From Enterobacter sp. Cy-643 (GTDB taxonomy: Bacteria; Pseudomonadota; Gammaproteobacteria; Enterobacterales; Enterobacteriaceae): a stretch of 64,000 bases of DNA. The stretch is taken from contig NZ_VWWV01000001.1 in NCBI RefSeq assembly GCF_011752815.1, forward strand, positions 1,488,001 through 1,552,000, in the 5' to 3' direction. The notes below the pieces were generated by a model. The model saw nothing but the letters and a program-made list of their open reading frames with translations. It had not been told where the DNA came from and did no database searches. The position numbers were made by a program, and so were the translations under genes. Shown here piece by piece: positions 7,629 through 16,374 of this stretch; within the stretch, counting starts at the first letter, position 1, and every line of letters starts with the position of its first letter.

Positions 7629-8966
7629 TTACTTCAGGGGTTCGGGCAGCTTAATCACCCAGAAATCGTTTTGTGATTCTGGTTTTTCCAGCGGCTTCAG
7701 CTCAATTTTGGTCGCCACTTCCGCGCCGTCTTTCAGCAGGTGACCTTTGCCGTCCACCTGGTAGTCATCGGCATTCGCCAGCACGGCCTGCAGACCAAAG
7801 TCGTTGTCGTTGATCACCGCAATCGTCTGATTATCAATCAGCGCCATGCCTTCGGCTTTTTCCTGCTGCCAGCCCAGCTTGCGCAGGTCGGCAACCTCTT
7901 TTTTGCTCGCCAGCTTGATGCCGCGCGCCTTCAGTTGCTCAGCATCGTCAAACTCTGGGGCTTTTTCCTTATCAAAACCGGCCAGATCGGACGCGCCGTT
8001 GAGATCCACCACGTAGACCAGGTTGCGCATCTGTTTGTTTTTGTCGCCGCCTTGCTCAATCAGCAGCAGGCGGTGGTTGTCCAGCGCCACGATGTCGCCA
8101 ATTTTGGCATCTTTCGCTTTTTTATAGACGTCCACGTCGATCGGGTAGCCGTACATTTCGGTTTTACCGGTCGCCGGGTCAAGGCTTACCAGGCGCGTGA
8201 ACTGCGCGCTGTTTTTGGTTTTGCCGTCAATATCCAGCGTGCTCTGCACCGCCGCAATAATCCGACCATCCGGCATGCGGGTGATGCCTTCGAACCCACG
8301 GTTAGGCTGGCGCCATTTGACAATATTCGGCAATCCGCCCGCCACGCCCTGTTCACCGTGCGCGGCCTGCGGGCCATATTTTTTCAGGATTTTGCCGTCG
8401 GCATCCACATGGATAACGAACGGGCCGTACTCGTCGCACAGCCAGTAACCGCCCTTACCGTCCGGCGTGATCCCTTCGGTGTCCAGCCCGCGCTGGTCAC
8501 TCTTCAGCTGCTGGAGCGTATCGCTCAGGGCAATTTCATTGGTTGCGCCAATCAGCCCTTCCGGCAGCGGCAGCCCGCTAATCGGCCCCTGCGCATCATG
8601 CAGCGGCTTCGCGTCGATGGCTTCGGCTTTGCCGTTGCCAACGCGGATGGTCATCAGCAGCGGCGTGAAGTCAGGATTTGCAAAAATCTTGGACTCTTTT
8701 TTCCCGGCTTTCGGCGAGTCAGCATTGGGCCCGCGATCCGTCACGGTGGTAAAGATCAGGTCGTCGCCCTGCTTGCCCATAAAGGTCAGGCCCGAGCCAA
8801 CGCCTACCGGCAGTCCGTGCGGGAAGTTGGCGGCATATTCACCTTTGTAGGCCACGCTGTCCCCTTGCGGGAACGTGACAACGTAACGGTCAACCTGCGC
8901 ATCCGCAGCGTGACCAGCCAGAGGGAATACGGTACTGCAAAGTAAGGCAAGTGTTTTTAATTTCAT
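7629..8966 (-). CDS. Periplasmic esterase-like protein of the phytase-like family
   Basis: A 445-residue protein beginning with a clear signal peptide (MKLKTLALL...GHAADA, cleavage after about residue 21). The body has repeated segments typical of the phytase-like esterase domain (PF13449), for example GITPDGKGGYWLCDEYGP and GFEGITRMPDGRIIAAVQS, which suit a beta-propeller binding phosphorylated or ester substrates. The family is annotated as having esterase-like activity of phytase; substrate specificity is unknown. It is probably transcribed alone, with a hairpin just after the stop. Confidence 0.8.
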   Translation of the reverse strand: MKLKTLALLCSTVFPLAGHAADAQVDRYVVTFPQGDSVAYKGEYAANFPHGLPVGVGSGLTFMGKQGDDLIFTTVTDRGPNADSPKAGKKESKIFANPDFTPLLMTIRVGNGKAEAIDAKPLHDAQGPISGLPLPEGLIGATNEIALSDTLQQLKSDQRGLDTEGITPDGKGGYWLCDEYGPFVIHVDADGKILKKYGPQAAHGEQGVAGGLPNIVKWRQPNRGFEGITRMPDGRIIAAVQSTLDIDGKTKNSAQFTRLVSLDPATGKTEMYGYPIDVDVYKKAKDAKIGDIVALDNHRLLLIEQGGDKNKQMRNLVYVVDLNGASDLAGFDKEKAPEFDDAEQLKARGIKLASKKEVADLRKLGWQQEKAEGMALIDNQTIAVINDNDFGLQAVLANADDYQVDGKGHLLKDGAEVATKIELKPLEKPESQNDFWVIKLPEPLK

Positions 8967-9059
8967 GGTTTTTATATATATCGGTGGTTGAGGTACCGGA
9001 GTTATAAAATAGCCAGATGACAGTAAGATTACACTTCGTGCTCTAAATTTCCCGCCCGG

Positions 9060-9086
9060 TAAATATCCCCTTCCTGCTGCCGATAA
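9060..9086 (+). promoter_or_regulatory. FliA (sigma-28) promoter of the chemoreceptor gene
   Basis: TAAA at 9060-9063, exactly 15 bases, then GCCGATAA at 9079-9086. This is a full match to the enterobacterial flagellar class 3 consensus TAAA-N15-GCCGATAA. The expected transcript starts near 9097, giving a 65-base leader. Confidence 0.88.
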
Positions 9087-9161
9087 CCCTACAGCCAGCG
9101 GTGTTGAACGCTCTTCAGCGCGGCCTGGGATAAGAATATTTCACCGACTTAAGGATTTAGT

Positions 9162-10700
9162 ATGTCAGTCAGGCGTTTTTCGATTTTGGTTTTCAGCACG
9201 CTGTTGCTGATTTTTCTCGCCAGCACGGCCTCCAACATTTGGTCCCTTACCCGCAGCAACCACGCCCTCAATGACGTCAACAGCGAAATACGCGTGGTGT
9301 TATCCGTCATTGACCCCATTAACCACAGCCGCACGATGCGCGTTCGCGCCATGCAGGCCATTCAGGAGATGGAATCCGGCAACGCCGAGCAGGCCAGCCA
9401 GAGCCTGTCTGGGGCAAAAGAAGCGCTGGGTAAAGCAGACACCAGCTTTAAGGCTTACCTTGAAGCGACGAAACAGTCCGGGGAACAAGCGCTCGCCGAT
9501 GACTATAAAGCGGCCTGGCTCGCCTATCGTGACGGTGGGCTGCAGCCTCTGTTAGAGGCCGCCCAGGCCAATGACAAAGCCCGCAGCGCGGAACTGGTCA
9601 CGGGCAGCATCCCGGCGCTCGATCGGGGGTTCGAAATCACGCTGGATAAGCTGCTGGCATTCCGGGAGCAACACGCACACCAGCTTAACGCCGACGCACA
9701 GGCAGGTTTTCAGTCGAGTTTTGTCGCCATCGGCCTGTTTGCCGCGCTGTTTATCGCGATTCTTGCCGCCGTGTTTGTTTTGCTGAAAGTTCGCGTCCTC
9801 AAAGAGCTGGACACCGCGAAGGCCCACTGCGCTGAAATTGCCAACGGCCTGCTGCACCGTACCATTGATATCAAATCCAATGATGAAATCGGCCAGATGA
9901 TGCACAGCCTCGAGCAAATGCGCCTCTCGCTCACCGAAATCATCAGCCAGGTACGCGAATCCAGCGCCACCGTTGGTTACGCATCAGAAGAGATTGCGGC
10001 GGGCAATACCGACCTGTCCGCCCGCACCGAAGAGCAGGCGGCGTCGCTGGGTGAAACGGCGGCCAGCATGGAGCAGTTGACCGTCACGGTTAAACGGACG
10101 TCAGAAAGCTCGCATCAGGCCAATACGCTGGCTAACGGTATGCGCGCGGCGGCCAGCGAAGGTCAGCAAATCGTCGACCAGGTCATCGGCTCTATGCGCA
10201 ATATCGAAACCAGTTCCGGCAAAATCGACAGCATTATTTCCATCATCGAAGACATCGCCTTCCAGACCAATATTCTTGCCCTTAACGCGGCGGTTGAAGC
10301 CGCTCGCGCAGGGGAACAAGGCCGTGGTTTTGCGGTAGTTGCAGCCGAGGTGCGTAATCTCGCCCAGCGTTCGTCCGTGGCGGCAAAAGAAATTAAAGAG
10401 CTGATCGAGCTGTCCGGCCAGCAGGTCACCAACGGCAGCGAGCTGGTGAACCGCGCCGGGGAAAGCATGAAGCGCATTTCTGCCTCGATTACCCAGGTCA
10501 CCACGCTGATGGCTGAGATTGCCGTCTCTACCGGCGAGCAGAGCCGCGGTATTGAGCAGATTAATCAGGCCGTGCTGCAAATGGACGTGGTTACCCAGCA
10601 AAATGCCGCGCTGGTTGAGCAGGCCTCTGCCGCCGCGCATTCCCTTAAAGATCAGTCGCAGCAGCTTAATGAAGCCGTCTCGGTGTTTAAACTCGCCTGA
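9162..10700 (+). CDS. Methyl-accepting chemotaxis protein without tether pentapeptide
   Basis: A 512-residue chemoreceptor. It has a short cytoplasmic end, TM1 at about 6-28, a helical periplasmic sensor of the four-helix-bundle type (about 29-185), TM2 at about 187-210 and a HAMP domain. The kinase-control hairpin centres on the invariant [19 protein letters not shown] stretch from about residue 361. The protein ends SVFKLA and lacks the NWETF-type C-terminal tether used by CheR and CheB, unlike the second receptor at 51398, so it probably depends on neighbouring receptors for efficient adaptation. The ligand is unknown. A perfect FliA promoter puts it in the flagellar regulon. TAAGGA precedes the ATG. 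Confidence 0.9.
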   Translation: MSVRRFSILVFSTLLLIFLASTASNIWSLTRSNHALNDVNSEIRVVLSVIDPINHSRTMRVRAMQAIQEMESGNAEQASQSLSGAKEALGKADTSFKAYLEATKQSGEQALADDYKAAWLAYRDGGLQPLLEAAQANDKARSAELVTGSIPALDRGFEITLDKLLAFREQHAHQLNADAQAGFQSSFVAIGLFAALFIAILAAVFVLLKVRVLKELDTAKAHCAEIANGLLHRTIDIKSNDEIGQMMHSLEQMRLSLTEIISQVRESSATVGYASEEIAAGNTDLSARTEEQAASLGETAASMEQLTVTVKRTSESSHQANTLANGMRAAASEGQQIVDQVIGSMRNIETSSGKIDSIISIIEDIAFQTNILALNAAVEAARAGEQGRGFAVVAAEVRNLAQRSSVAAKEIKELIELSGQQVTNGSELVNRAGESMKRISASITQVTTLMAEIAVSTGEQSRGIEQINQAVLQMDVVTQQNAALVEQASAAAHSLKDQSQQLNEAVSVFKLA

Positions 10701-10824
10701 TGATATGGAGGTTACCTCAACGCGCGTTGGGGTAGCCTTTGTTAAGTTTCTGTAGCGATAAAGATTGATCTGCGTCACAGTCTGCCGTTAAATACAGTCT
10801 CTTGTTACTAGTCTGTTACTCATC

Positions 10825-11742
10825 ATGATCGTTCGTCCGCATCAACACTGGTTGGCTCGCCTGTTCGTCTGGCACGGCTCGGTACTGGAAAAAATCTATT
10901 CCCGCCTGCTGCTGAATCTGCTGCTTTCTATTAGCGTTATTTTTTTCCTGCCGTGGTACGAAACCCTCGGGATCAAGCTCACCATCGCACCGTTCAGCAT
11001 TCTCGGCGTGGCTATCGCCATTTTTCTCGGGTTCCGCAACAGCGCCTGCTACGCACGCTTCAACGAAGCGCGTCTGCTGTGGGGCCAGTTGGCCATCACC
11101 TCGCGCTCTTTGTTACGCGAGGTGAAAACGCTGGCGGGGGATCAGCCCGAAACGGTGCAGCGGTTTGTGAATTTACAGGTCGCCTTTTGCAACAGCCTGC
11201 GCATGTCGCTGCGCAAAAAGCCGCAGCAGGAAACGCTTAGTCGTTACCTGACCCCGCAGGATCTGGCCTGGGTCAGCGCAAGCCATGCGCCCTGTAACCG
11301 TATTTTGATGCTGATGGGCAGTTGGCTGAACCAGCAGCGCGAGCAAGGCGTGATTTCCGACGTGCTATGGCGCAGCCTGGACAATCACCTGAACGAACTG
11401 TCGGCGGTGTCCGGCGGCTGCGAGCGCATTATCTCTACGCCGATGCCCTTCGCTTACAGCCTGATTCAGCACCGCACGGTGTATATCTTCTGCATTATGC
11501 TGCCGTTTGCTCTGGTGACCGATCTGCACTACATGACGCCGTTTGTTTCCGTGTTTGTGTCGTATACCTTTATTTCCCTCGACTCGCTGGCCGAAGAGCT
11601 GGAAGATCCGTTTGGTACCGAGGACAACGACCTGCCGCTGGATGCTATTTGCGTGGCGATTGAGCGTGATTTACGGGATATGAACGATGAGGCGGAGAAG
11701 CCGGAGGCGCTGCAGCCTAACCGGTATTATAGGCTGAGCTGA
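10825..11742 (+). CDS. yneE: Bestrophin-family membrane protein YneE
   Basis: A 305-residue inner-membrane protein closely resembling E. coli YneE in length and N-terminal sequence (MIVRPHQHWLARLFVWHGS). Hydrophobic segments at about residues 25-45, 50-72, 210-228 and 233-252 match the bestrophin layout, and the conserved GFRNSACYARFNEAR stretch follows the second helix. Bacterial bestrophins form pentameric ion channels; a Klebsiella homolog conducts sodium. The physiological role in enterobacteria is unsettled. It is a single-gene unit; the copy-4 palindrome sits after it. Confidence 0.9.
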   Translation: MIVRPHQHWLARLFVWHGSVLEKIYSRLLLNLLLSISVIFFLPWYETLGIKLTIAPFSILGVAIAIFLGFRNSACYARFNEARLLWGQLAITSRSLLREVKTLAGDQPETVQRFVNLQVAFCNSLRMSLRKKPQQETLSRYLTPQDLAWVSASHAPCNRILMLMGSWLNQQREQGVISDVLWRSLDNHLNELSAVSGGCERIISTPMPFAYSLIQHRTVYIFCIMLPFALVTDLHYMTPFVSVFVSYTFISLDSLAEELEDPFGTEDNDLPLDAICVAIERDLRDMNDEAEKPEALQPNRYYRLS

Positions 11743-11759
11743 TTTTACCCTCACCCTAA

Positions 11760-11782
11760 CCCTCTCCCTTTCAGGGAGAGGG
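11760..11782. repeat. CCCTCTCCC-type palindrome, copy 4
   Basis: CCCTCTCCCT / AGGGAGAGGG with a 3-base loop, preceded by CCCTCACCCTAA, the complement of the words flanking copy 3. A weaker, decayed hairpin (TCTCCC...GGGCAGA) follows at about 11811-11834. It lies between convergent yneE and the ArsR-type gene and may terminate both. Confidence 0.72.
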
Positions 11783-11846
11783 GATCAATTATGCTTCCCG
11801 TCGGCTATCTTCTCCCTTTTCCCATTGGGCAGAGGTGAAAACTCTG

Positions 11847-12527
11847 TCAAAACGCCACTCCAAACAATCCTGCCAGCTTGCGCTTCCCGCTCTCGGACAC
11901 GTGCAGCTCACGACTGACCAGATCCCGCCGCATCCACCCTTTTTGTTCGCAGGTGTGCAGCAACGCTTTGCCTAGCTGCCCACCCAGATGTTCGCGTCTT
12001 TCGCTCCAGTCCAGACAGCCGCAGGCGTAGCGCCGGCGCGAGGCCCCACTTTCCACGTTTACGCCCAGAAGCAGCAATTGTTCTTTCCCCCTGGCGGTGA
12101 CCACATACTCTTCACCCTCCAGCCAGTTAAGGCGAAAGAGTGCGTCATGGAGTGCCACGGCGATCTCTCCCGCCATATGGTCATAGCAGGTTCTGGCGTA
12201 GCGAAGATTACCCGGCGTTTTGGTGCGCATAGTCGCGTCATCGCGGCCAACCAGCCCCATTAATCCTTCCAGCGCCCCGGCAATTTGGCTGCTGTGAAGC
12301 CGGTAGTAACGATGTCGCCCCTGCTGCACGCTGGCAATCAGCGATTGCTCCATTAACTTTGCCAGATGGCTGCTGGCCGTGGACGGTGCCACATTAGCCA
12401 TGATGCTCAGTTCGGTTGCCGTCCAGGCCCGGCCATCCATTAACGCGCACAGCATACTGGCCCGGGTTTTATCCGCAATGGCGGCGGCAACGGCGGCAAG
12501 CCGGGTTTCGAGAAAATCTGTTTCCAT
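11847..12527 (-). CDS. ArsR-type winged-helix regulator
   Basis: A 226-residue regulator starting METDFLETRLA. Residues about 15-80 form an ArsR-type winged helix (ATELSIMANVAPSTASSHLAKLMEQSLI, then the wing QGRHRYYRL). The longer C-terminal part contains a Cys pair (YACGCLDW) and HTCEQK that could bind a metal or thiol ligand, but the inducer is unknown. The reading frame is open further upstream, but those starts would overlap the divergent monooxygenase gene; the start at 12527 leaves a 75-base shared promoter region. It probably regulates the divergent pair at 12603-13698. Confidence 0.8.
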   Translation of the reverse strand: METDFLETRLAAVAAAIADKTRASMLCALMDGRAWTATELSIMANVAPSTASSHLAKLMEQSLIASVQQGRHRYYRLHSSQIAGALEGLMGLVGRDDATMRTKTPGNLRYARTCYDHMAGEIAVALHDALFRLNWLEGEEYVVTARGKEQLLLLGVNVESGASRRRYACGCLDWSERREHLGGQLGKALLHTCEQKGWMRRDLVSRELHVSESGKRKLAGLFGVAF

Positions 12528-12602
12528 ATTTCGATGCTCAGCGAAGCGTCCTGTCTGACGATGGATTAGGGTTAGCAGGAGATAACAATAAGGAGCAACC
12601 TG

Positions 12603-12962
12603 ATGATCGCCGTAATCTTTGAAGTCCTGCCTGCAGAAGGACACTATAGCCGCTATCTTGAACTGGCGGCAGAGCTAAAACCCCTGCTTGCCGATATTGA
12701 TGGGTTTATTTCCATTGAACGTTTTCAAAGCCTTAGCGAACCTGGAAAAATCCTGTCGCTTTCGTTCTGGCGCGATGAGGCCGCCGTGCTGCAATGGCGC
12801 AATCAAGAATTACACCGCAGCGTTCAGCGCCAGGGACGTGACTCGATCTTTAGCGATTACCGGCTCAGGGTGGCGGGCGTGATCCGGGATTACGGCATGT
12901 TTGAGCGCGAGCAGGCTCCGCAGGACAGCCGCAACGCACATAAGGAAAGCACGAATGAATGA
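12603..12962 (+). CDS. Antibiotic biosynthesis monooxygenase (ABM) domain protein
   Basis: A 119-residue protein of the ABM fold (dimeric ferredoxin-like barrel). The pattern VIFEVLPAEGHYSRYLELAAELKP, then GFISIERFQS and LSFWRDEAAVLQWR, is typical. Members include quinol and heme-related monooxygenases, and many are uncharacterised stress proteins. AAGGAG lies 8 bases upstream of the ATG. The last 8 bases overlap the following exporter gene, so the two form an operon, probably under the divergent ArsR-type regulator. Confidence 0.85.
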   Translation: MIAVIFEVLPAEGHYSRYLELAAELKPLLADIDGFISIERFQSLSEPGKILSLSFWRDEAAVLQWRNQELHRSVQRQGRDSIFSDYRLRVAGVIRDYGMFEREQAPQDSRNAHKESTNE

Positions 12963-13698
12963 TCTCAGCCTGAGCCTGGCCATTGCCGCTACTTTTGTTC
13001 TCGCAGGCACCGTCAAGGGCGTCACGGGCATGGGGTTGCCTACCGTCGCCATGGGGATTTTAGGATCGCTGATTTCTCCGGTGGCGGCGGCTGGCATGCT
13101 GCTTTTACCCTCTTTCCTGACCAATATCTTCCAGCTTTATGAAGGGGGCAATCTGGCCGCATTGCTGCAACGCCTGTGGCCGATGATGCTAACCATTGTG
13201 TTGGGCACTCTGGGCAGCAGCAGTTTATTGGCTTCGGGCAGCAGCTACGCAACCACCGTTGCCCTGGGCATAGCCCTCATCGTCTATGCCTTATGGACAC
13301 TTTTTGCCAGGCCACTGCATATCCCGGTCCGCCACGAACGCTGGCTTTCGCCGCTGATTGGTCTCCTCACCGGCTTATTGACCGGTGGCACGGGCGTATT
13401 TGTGATCCCCGCCGTGCCCTATATTCAGTCGCTGGGGCTTGAGCGCGATGAACTGGTGCAGGCGCTCGGGCTGTCCTTTACGTTCTCCACGCTGGCTTTG
13501 GCCGCCGGACTTTGGTGGCACGGCGCGCTGCAGGAAATAGCCATTAGCACATCCGTCATGGCGGTTGTCGCCTCGCTTATTGGCCTGTTTGCCGGGCAGC
13601 GTATTCGCAAGCGCATCAGCCCACTGGCCTTCAAACGTGGCTTCCTGATCTGCCTCGTTCTGCTTGGCGGTGATATGGTGCTCCGCGCGCTGATTTAG
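12955..13698 (+). CDS. TauE/SafE family anion exporter
   Basis: A 247-residue protein made almost entirely of hydrophobic helices (about eight), with the two internal glycine-rich repeats of the TauE/SafE family: VKGVTGMGLPTVAMG near the N terminus and GLLTGLLTGGTGVFVIPAVPY in the middle. The family moves sulfite or organosulfur anions across the inner membrane. The start at 12955 is preceded by AAGGAAA and overlaps the end of the ABM gene by 8 bases. The next gene, convergent, is a rhodanese, so a link with sulfur chemistry is plausible but not shown. Confidence 0.87.
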   Translation: MNDLSLSLAIAATFVLAGTVKGVTGMGLPTVAMGILGSLISPVAAAGMLLLPSFLTNIFQLYEGGNLAALLQRLWPMMLTIVLGTLGSSSLLASGSSYATTVALGIALIVYALWTLFARPLHIPVRHERWLSPLIGLLTGLLTGGTGVFVIPAVPYIQSLGLERDELVQALGLSFTFSTLALAAGLWWHGALQEIAISTSVMAVVASLIGLFAGQRIRKRISPLAFKRGFLICLVLLGGDMVLRALI

Positions 13699-14084
13699 GC
13701 GAAAGGCAAACCTTCATCTTCCCAGCCGGTGATGCCGCCGGGCATCACCTTCACTCGTCTGCCGAGCTGCGCCAGTTTCAGAGCCGCCCGGTCGGCACCG
13801 TTGCAATGCGGCCCGGCGCAGTACACCACAAACAGCGTGTCGTCTGGCCATTCGGCCATGCGGGATTCGGTGATAAGCCGATGGGGTAAATGAATAGCCC
13901 CCGGCAGGTGCCGTCGGGCAAATGTTTCATCAGAACCCACCACGTGCAGCAGCACAAAATCTGGTTCGCCGCTCTGGATCGCCGCGTTGACGTCGGCACA
14001 GTCGGTTTCAAGCGACAGCTTGTGCAGGTAATGGGCGGCGACGGTTTCCGGGTCAGCCGCAGGGTAATCAGTCACGTAGCTCAT
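13695..14084 (-). CDS. Single-domain rhodanese-like protein
   Basis: A 129-residue rhodanese domain. The family landmarks are visible: VLLHVVGSDETFARRHLPGAIHLPH at residues about 45-70 and the active-site loop VVYCAGPHCNGADRAA near residue 95, whose Cys would carry the persulfide. No signal peptide is present. AAAGGAGATAAAC precedes the ATG at 14084, which fixes the start over a longer frame. Its stop overlaps the stop of the TauE-like gene by a few bases. It is divergent from a GlxA-type regulator, a common pairing. Confidence 0.87.
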   Translation of the reverse strand: MSYVTDYPAADPETVAAHYLHKLSLETDCADVNAAIQSGEPDFVLLHVVGSDETFARRHLPGAIHLPHRLITESRMAEWPDDTLFVVYCAGPHCNGADRAALKLAQLGRRVKVMPGGITGWEDEGLPFA

Positions 14085-14149
14085 GTTTATCTCCTTTTGG
14101 TGTGTGCTGTGATTCTGACGCAGTGACTGAACCTTGACAGCTGGCACAA

Positions 14150-15154
14150 ATGACGATTAGCGTAAATATCATGACAAAAACACTCGCCTTGCCTAACAAT
14201 CCTCTTGTCGTTGCGCTGGCTTACGACGGCCTTTGCACGTTCGAATTCGGCGTTGCCGTAGAAATTTTCGGCCTGCCGCGCCCCGAGCTGGGCGCTAACT
14301 GGTATCGCTTTGCCGTCGCCGGCATTGAGCCCGGCGAGCTGCGGGCTACAGGCGGAATTCGTCTGGCGGTTGATGGCGGGCTGGATTTGCTGGCTGAAGC
14401 CAGTTTGATTGTGGTTCCTGGCTGGCGCGGCATCAATGAGCCCGTACCGGAATCGCTTATTGCGGCATTGCGGGCGGCACATGCGCGCGGCACCCGCCTG
14501 ATGTCCATTTGTTCCGGCGTGTTTGTGCTGGCGGCAACAGGCCTGCTTGATGGCAAACGAGCAACCACGCACTGGCGCTACACGGAAGCACTGCAGGCGC
14601 GATACCCGAAGATCGAGGTGATCCCTGACGTACTTTACCTGGATAACGGGGATGTTTTGACCTCGGCGGGCAGCGCGGCGGGCATCGATCTCGGCCTGCA
14701 TCTGGTGCGCCGGGATTTTGGTGCCGCAGCGGCCAACAGCGTTGCCCGGCGCTTAGTCGTGCAGCCTCATCGCGAGGGCGGCCAGGCGCAGTTTATCGAA
14801 CAAGCAGTCCCCGTAGAGTACGAAGGTGAGCGGTTTGCGCCGCTGTTTGATCACCTGCAGCGCCATTTAAGCGAACGGCACTCGGTGGCAAGCCTGGCCG
14901 CCTTTGTCGGCATGAGCCCGCGGACTTTTTTACGCCGCTTCGAAGCCGCGACGGGCATCACCCCTGCCGCATGGCTGCTGCAAACCCGCCTTAAACGCTG
15001 CCGGGAGTTGCTGGAAAACAGTACGCAGCCGATAGAACATATTGCCGAACAGACGGGATTTGGCTCGGCGGCGACGCTGCGTCACCACTTCCGGAAACAT
15101 CTTCGGACATCCCCCGGCACATACAGAAACTCATTTACTTCACAAAACGAATAA
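14150..15154 (+). CDS. GlxA-family transcriptional regulator (DJ-1/PfpI plus AraC domains)
   Basis: A protein of 334 residues (327 if translation starts at the ATG at 14171; neither start has a good ribosome site). Residues about 18-190 form a DJ-1/PfpI-like domain with the elbow SICSGVFVLAATGLLDG, and about 225-325 form two AraC-type helix-turn-helix motifs (SVASLAAFVGMSPRTFLRRF and IEHIAEQTGFGSAATLRHHF). The amidase-like domain in this family senses a ligand and is usually not catalytic. It probably regulates the divergent rhodanese gene across a 65-base gap. Confidence 0.85.
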   Translation: MTISVNIMTKTLALPNNPLVVALAYDGLCTFEFGVAVEIFGLPRPELGANWYRFAVAGIEPGELRATGGIRLAVDGGLDLLAEASLIVVPGWRGINEPVPESLIAALRAAHARGTRLMSICSGVFVLAATGLLDGKRATTHWRYTEALQARYPKIEVIPDVLYLDNGDVLTSAGSAAGIDLGLHLVRRDFGAAAANSVARRLVVQPHREGGQAQFIEQAVPVEYEGERFAPLFDHLQRHLSERHSVASLAAFVGMSPRTFLRRFEAATGITPAAWLLQTRLKRCRELLENSTQPIEHIAEQTGFGSAATLRHHFRKHLRTSPGTYRNSFTSQNE

Positions 15155-15162
15155 TTTACCTG

Positions 15163-15197
15163 CGGTTAGGGATTGTTTAAGTTGTGTACGGTATGAT
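15163..15197 (+). promoter_or_regulatory. PhoP box and -10 of mgtS
   Basis: CGGTTA (15163-15168), 5 bases, then TGTTTA (15174-15179) form the direct repeat recognised by PhoP (GTTTA-N5-GTTTA type, first half imperfect). Exactly 12 bases further is TATGAT (15192-15197), the spacing expected of PhoP-activated promoters. It fits known low-magnesium control of mgtS. Confidence 0.7.
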
Positions 15198-15275
15198 AGC
15201 TCCACTCATCTGAGTAAACCCTTTTTTATCACGCGAGGTATTTCTATAGAAATGCAGTAATCTGGAGGATTAACT

Positions 15276-15371
15276 ATGTTAGGGAACATGAACGTATTTA
15301 TGGCAGTACTGGGATTCATCTTATTTTCCGGTTTTCTTGCCGCCTGGTTTAGCCACAAATGGGATGACTAA
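15276..15371 (+). CDS. mgtS: Small membrane protein MgtS
   Basis: A 31-residue protein beginning MLGNMNVFMAVLG and ending AAWFSHKWDD, nearly identical to E. coli MgtS (formerly YneM). It is one hydrophobic helix with a charged C-terminal tail. In E. coli it sits in the inner membrane, protects the magnesium transporter MgtA from degradation under magnesium starvation and affects PitA. GGAGGAT precedes the ATG at 5 bases. The transcript has an approximately 70-base leader after a PhoP-type promoter. The gene is followed by a rho-independent terminator. Confidence 0.93.
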   Translation: MLGNMNVFMAVLGFILFSGFLAAWFSHKWDD

Positions 15372-15415
15372 TGAACGGTGACCTTCCCCCACCTACGACG
15401 CCTCTCGCGAAATAA
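15371..15415 (+). CDS. Possible 14-codon ORF coupled to mgtS
   Basis: The mgtS stop and a new ATG share a base (TAATG), a classic re-initiation arrangement. The frame encodes MNGDLPPPTTPLAK and stops inside the terminator stem. E. coli also has a small overlapping gene (mgtT) just after mgtS; whether this is its truncated counterpart is a guess. Confidence 0.3.
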   Translation: MNGDLPPPTTPLAK

Positions 15416-15440
15416 ACTTTCCGGGAGGCGTTTTCATTTC
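15398..15440 (+). terminator. Terminator of mgtS
   Basis: ACGCCTC (15398-15404) pairs with GAGGCGT (15425-15431), followed by TTTCATTTC. It ends the short mgtS transcript. Confidence 0.75.
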
Positions 15441-15563
15441 TGCTCCACTGCGGTGGAGGATTTGCTAACAAAAAAATACAGCGCGTAATGAGTAAATCGG
15501 CACAATTTGTTGTCTTCCTATACGGAATCAACAAAAGCAGACTGGATTCACTCTGGAGAATTT

Positions 15564-15923
15564 ATGCGCAAGTCAACAAAAGTAGCGGTATTAACAGCGG
15601 TATGGCTCGCGGGCGCGCTGCCCACTCTGGCCTTTGCCTATTCAGGTGATAAGCAGCTAAAGGCGACGGCACCGGGCACGTCGGCACAGTCCTATGAACT
15701 GAAAGAATTCTCCTCAGATTTCAAAATGTACAAGATCGGCGACATTGCACCCGACATCTACCGGACCGAACCCTATAACATCAAAAGCTGGCAGCTTCGC
15801 CATCTCCCTGCGCCACAGGCCGGTAGCCACTGGACCTACATGGGCGGCAATTATGTCTTAATTACCGACGCCGAAGGAAAGATCCTTCAGGCAATGGCTG
15901 GCGATATATTTTATCAGCACTAA
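15564..15923 (+). CDS. RcnB-family periplasmic protein
   Basis: A 119-residue protein with a signal peptide (MRKSTKVAVLTAV...LAFA, cleavage near residue 25). The C-terminal half has the RcnB-type signature: LRHLPAPQAGSHWTYMGGNY followed by VLITDAEGKILQA. RcnB of E. coli is needed for nickel and cobalt homeostasis; paralogs in the family have no proven metal role. CTGGAG precedes the start. The gene is alone, 150 bases after the mgtS terminator. Confidence 0.82.
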   Translation: MRKSTKVAVLTAVWLAGALPTLAFAYSGDKQLKATAPGTSAQSYELKEFSSDFKMYKIGDIAPDIYRTEPYNIKSWQLRHLPAPQAGSHWTYMGGNYVLITDAEGKILQAMAGDIFYQH

Positions 15924-15968
15924 GGATAATCCAACCCTGAGGCTGGATATCCTTAACACCGAAAGGGT

Positions 15969-16226
15969 TTAATTTAATAAATTTCTCAGGGGATCGATTT
16001 CAGTATATTGATTATCGATCTCCAGGAGTCCCGCAATATCCAGTACCTGCCTGTACTCATCAGGGCTAATACGCACCTGATAATTTGCGATATGTCCGCA
16101 CAGCGTTTCAAAAGCCAGTACATTTTCTGCGAAGTCGATATATTCCAGCGCGAAGTCAATGAGTGACGAATCGAGCCGGTTTTTAAGAGCCTCACCAAAG
16201 GTTTTGATTTTTTCGTTGATATCCAT
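15969..16226 (-). CDS. Possible MafI-type immunity protein
   Basis: An 85-residue acidic protein (start ATG 16226; a GTG at 16235 would add three residues). The central pattern FETLCGHIANYQVRISPDEYRQVLDIAGLL resembles MafI-family immunity proteins, which neutralise polymorphic toxins. The gene is more AT-rich than its neighbours and no toxin, VgrG or Rhs gene lies nearby. It may be an orphan immunity gene left after loss of a toxin locus. Family assignment is by eye and only moderately certain. Confidence 0.5.
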   Translation of the reverse strand: MDINEKIKTFGEALKNRLDSSLIDFALEYIDFAENVLAFETLCGHIANYQVRISPDEYRQVLDIAGLLEIDNQYTEIDPLRNLLN

Positions 16227-16374
16227 ATTGACCACGTAAAGTTAATTGTTATTTGCGTGCCATCATTGGGAATGGGAAACGGCATCCTGCCGAAATACAT
16301 CCCTATGGATATCGGATTGCGGGGAAATTTCTTGAGAGGCGTGCGTAATACTTATTTCAGATAACGATCCGACA

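Noticed and set aside
7740..8945. A 401-codon open frame antisense to the phytase-like gene
   Set aside because: It is a shadow of a well-supported gene with a signal peptide and conserved domain on the minus strand.
12528..12644. Longer start for the ArsR-type regulator
   Set aside because: It would run into the divergent monooxygenase gene, and the extra residues show no domain.
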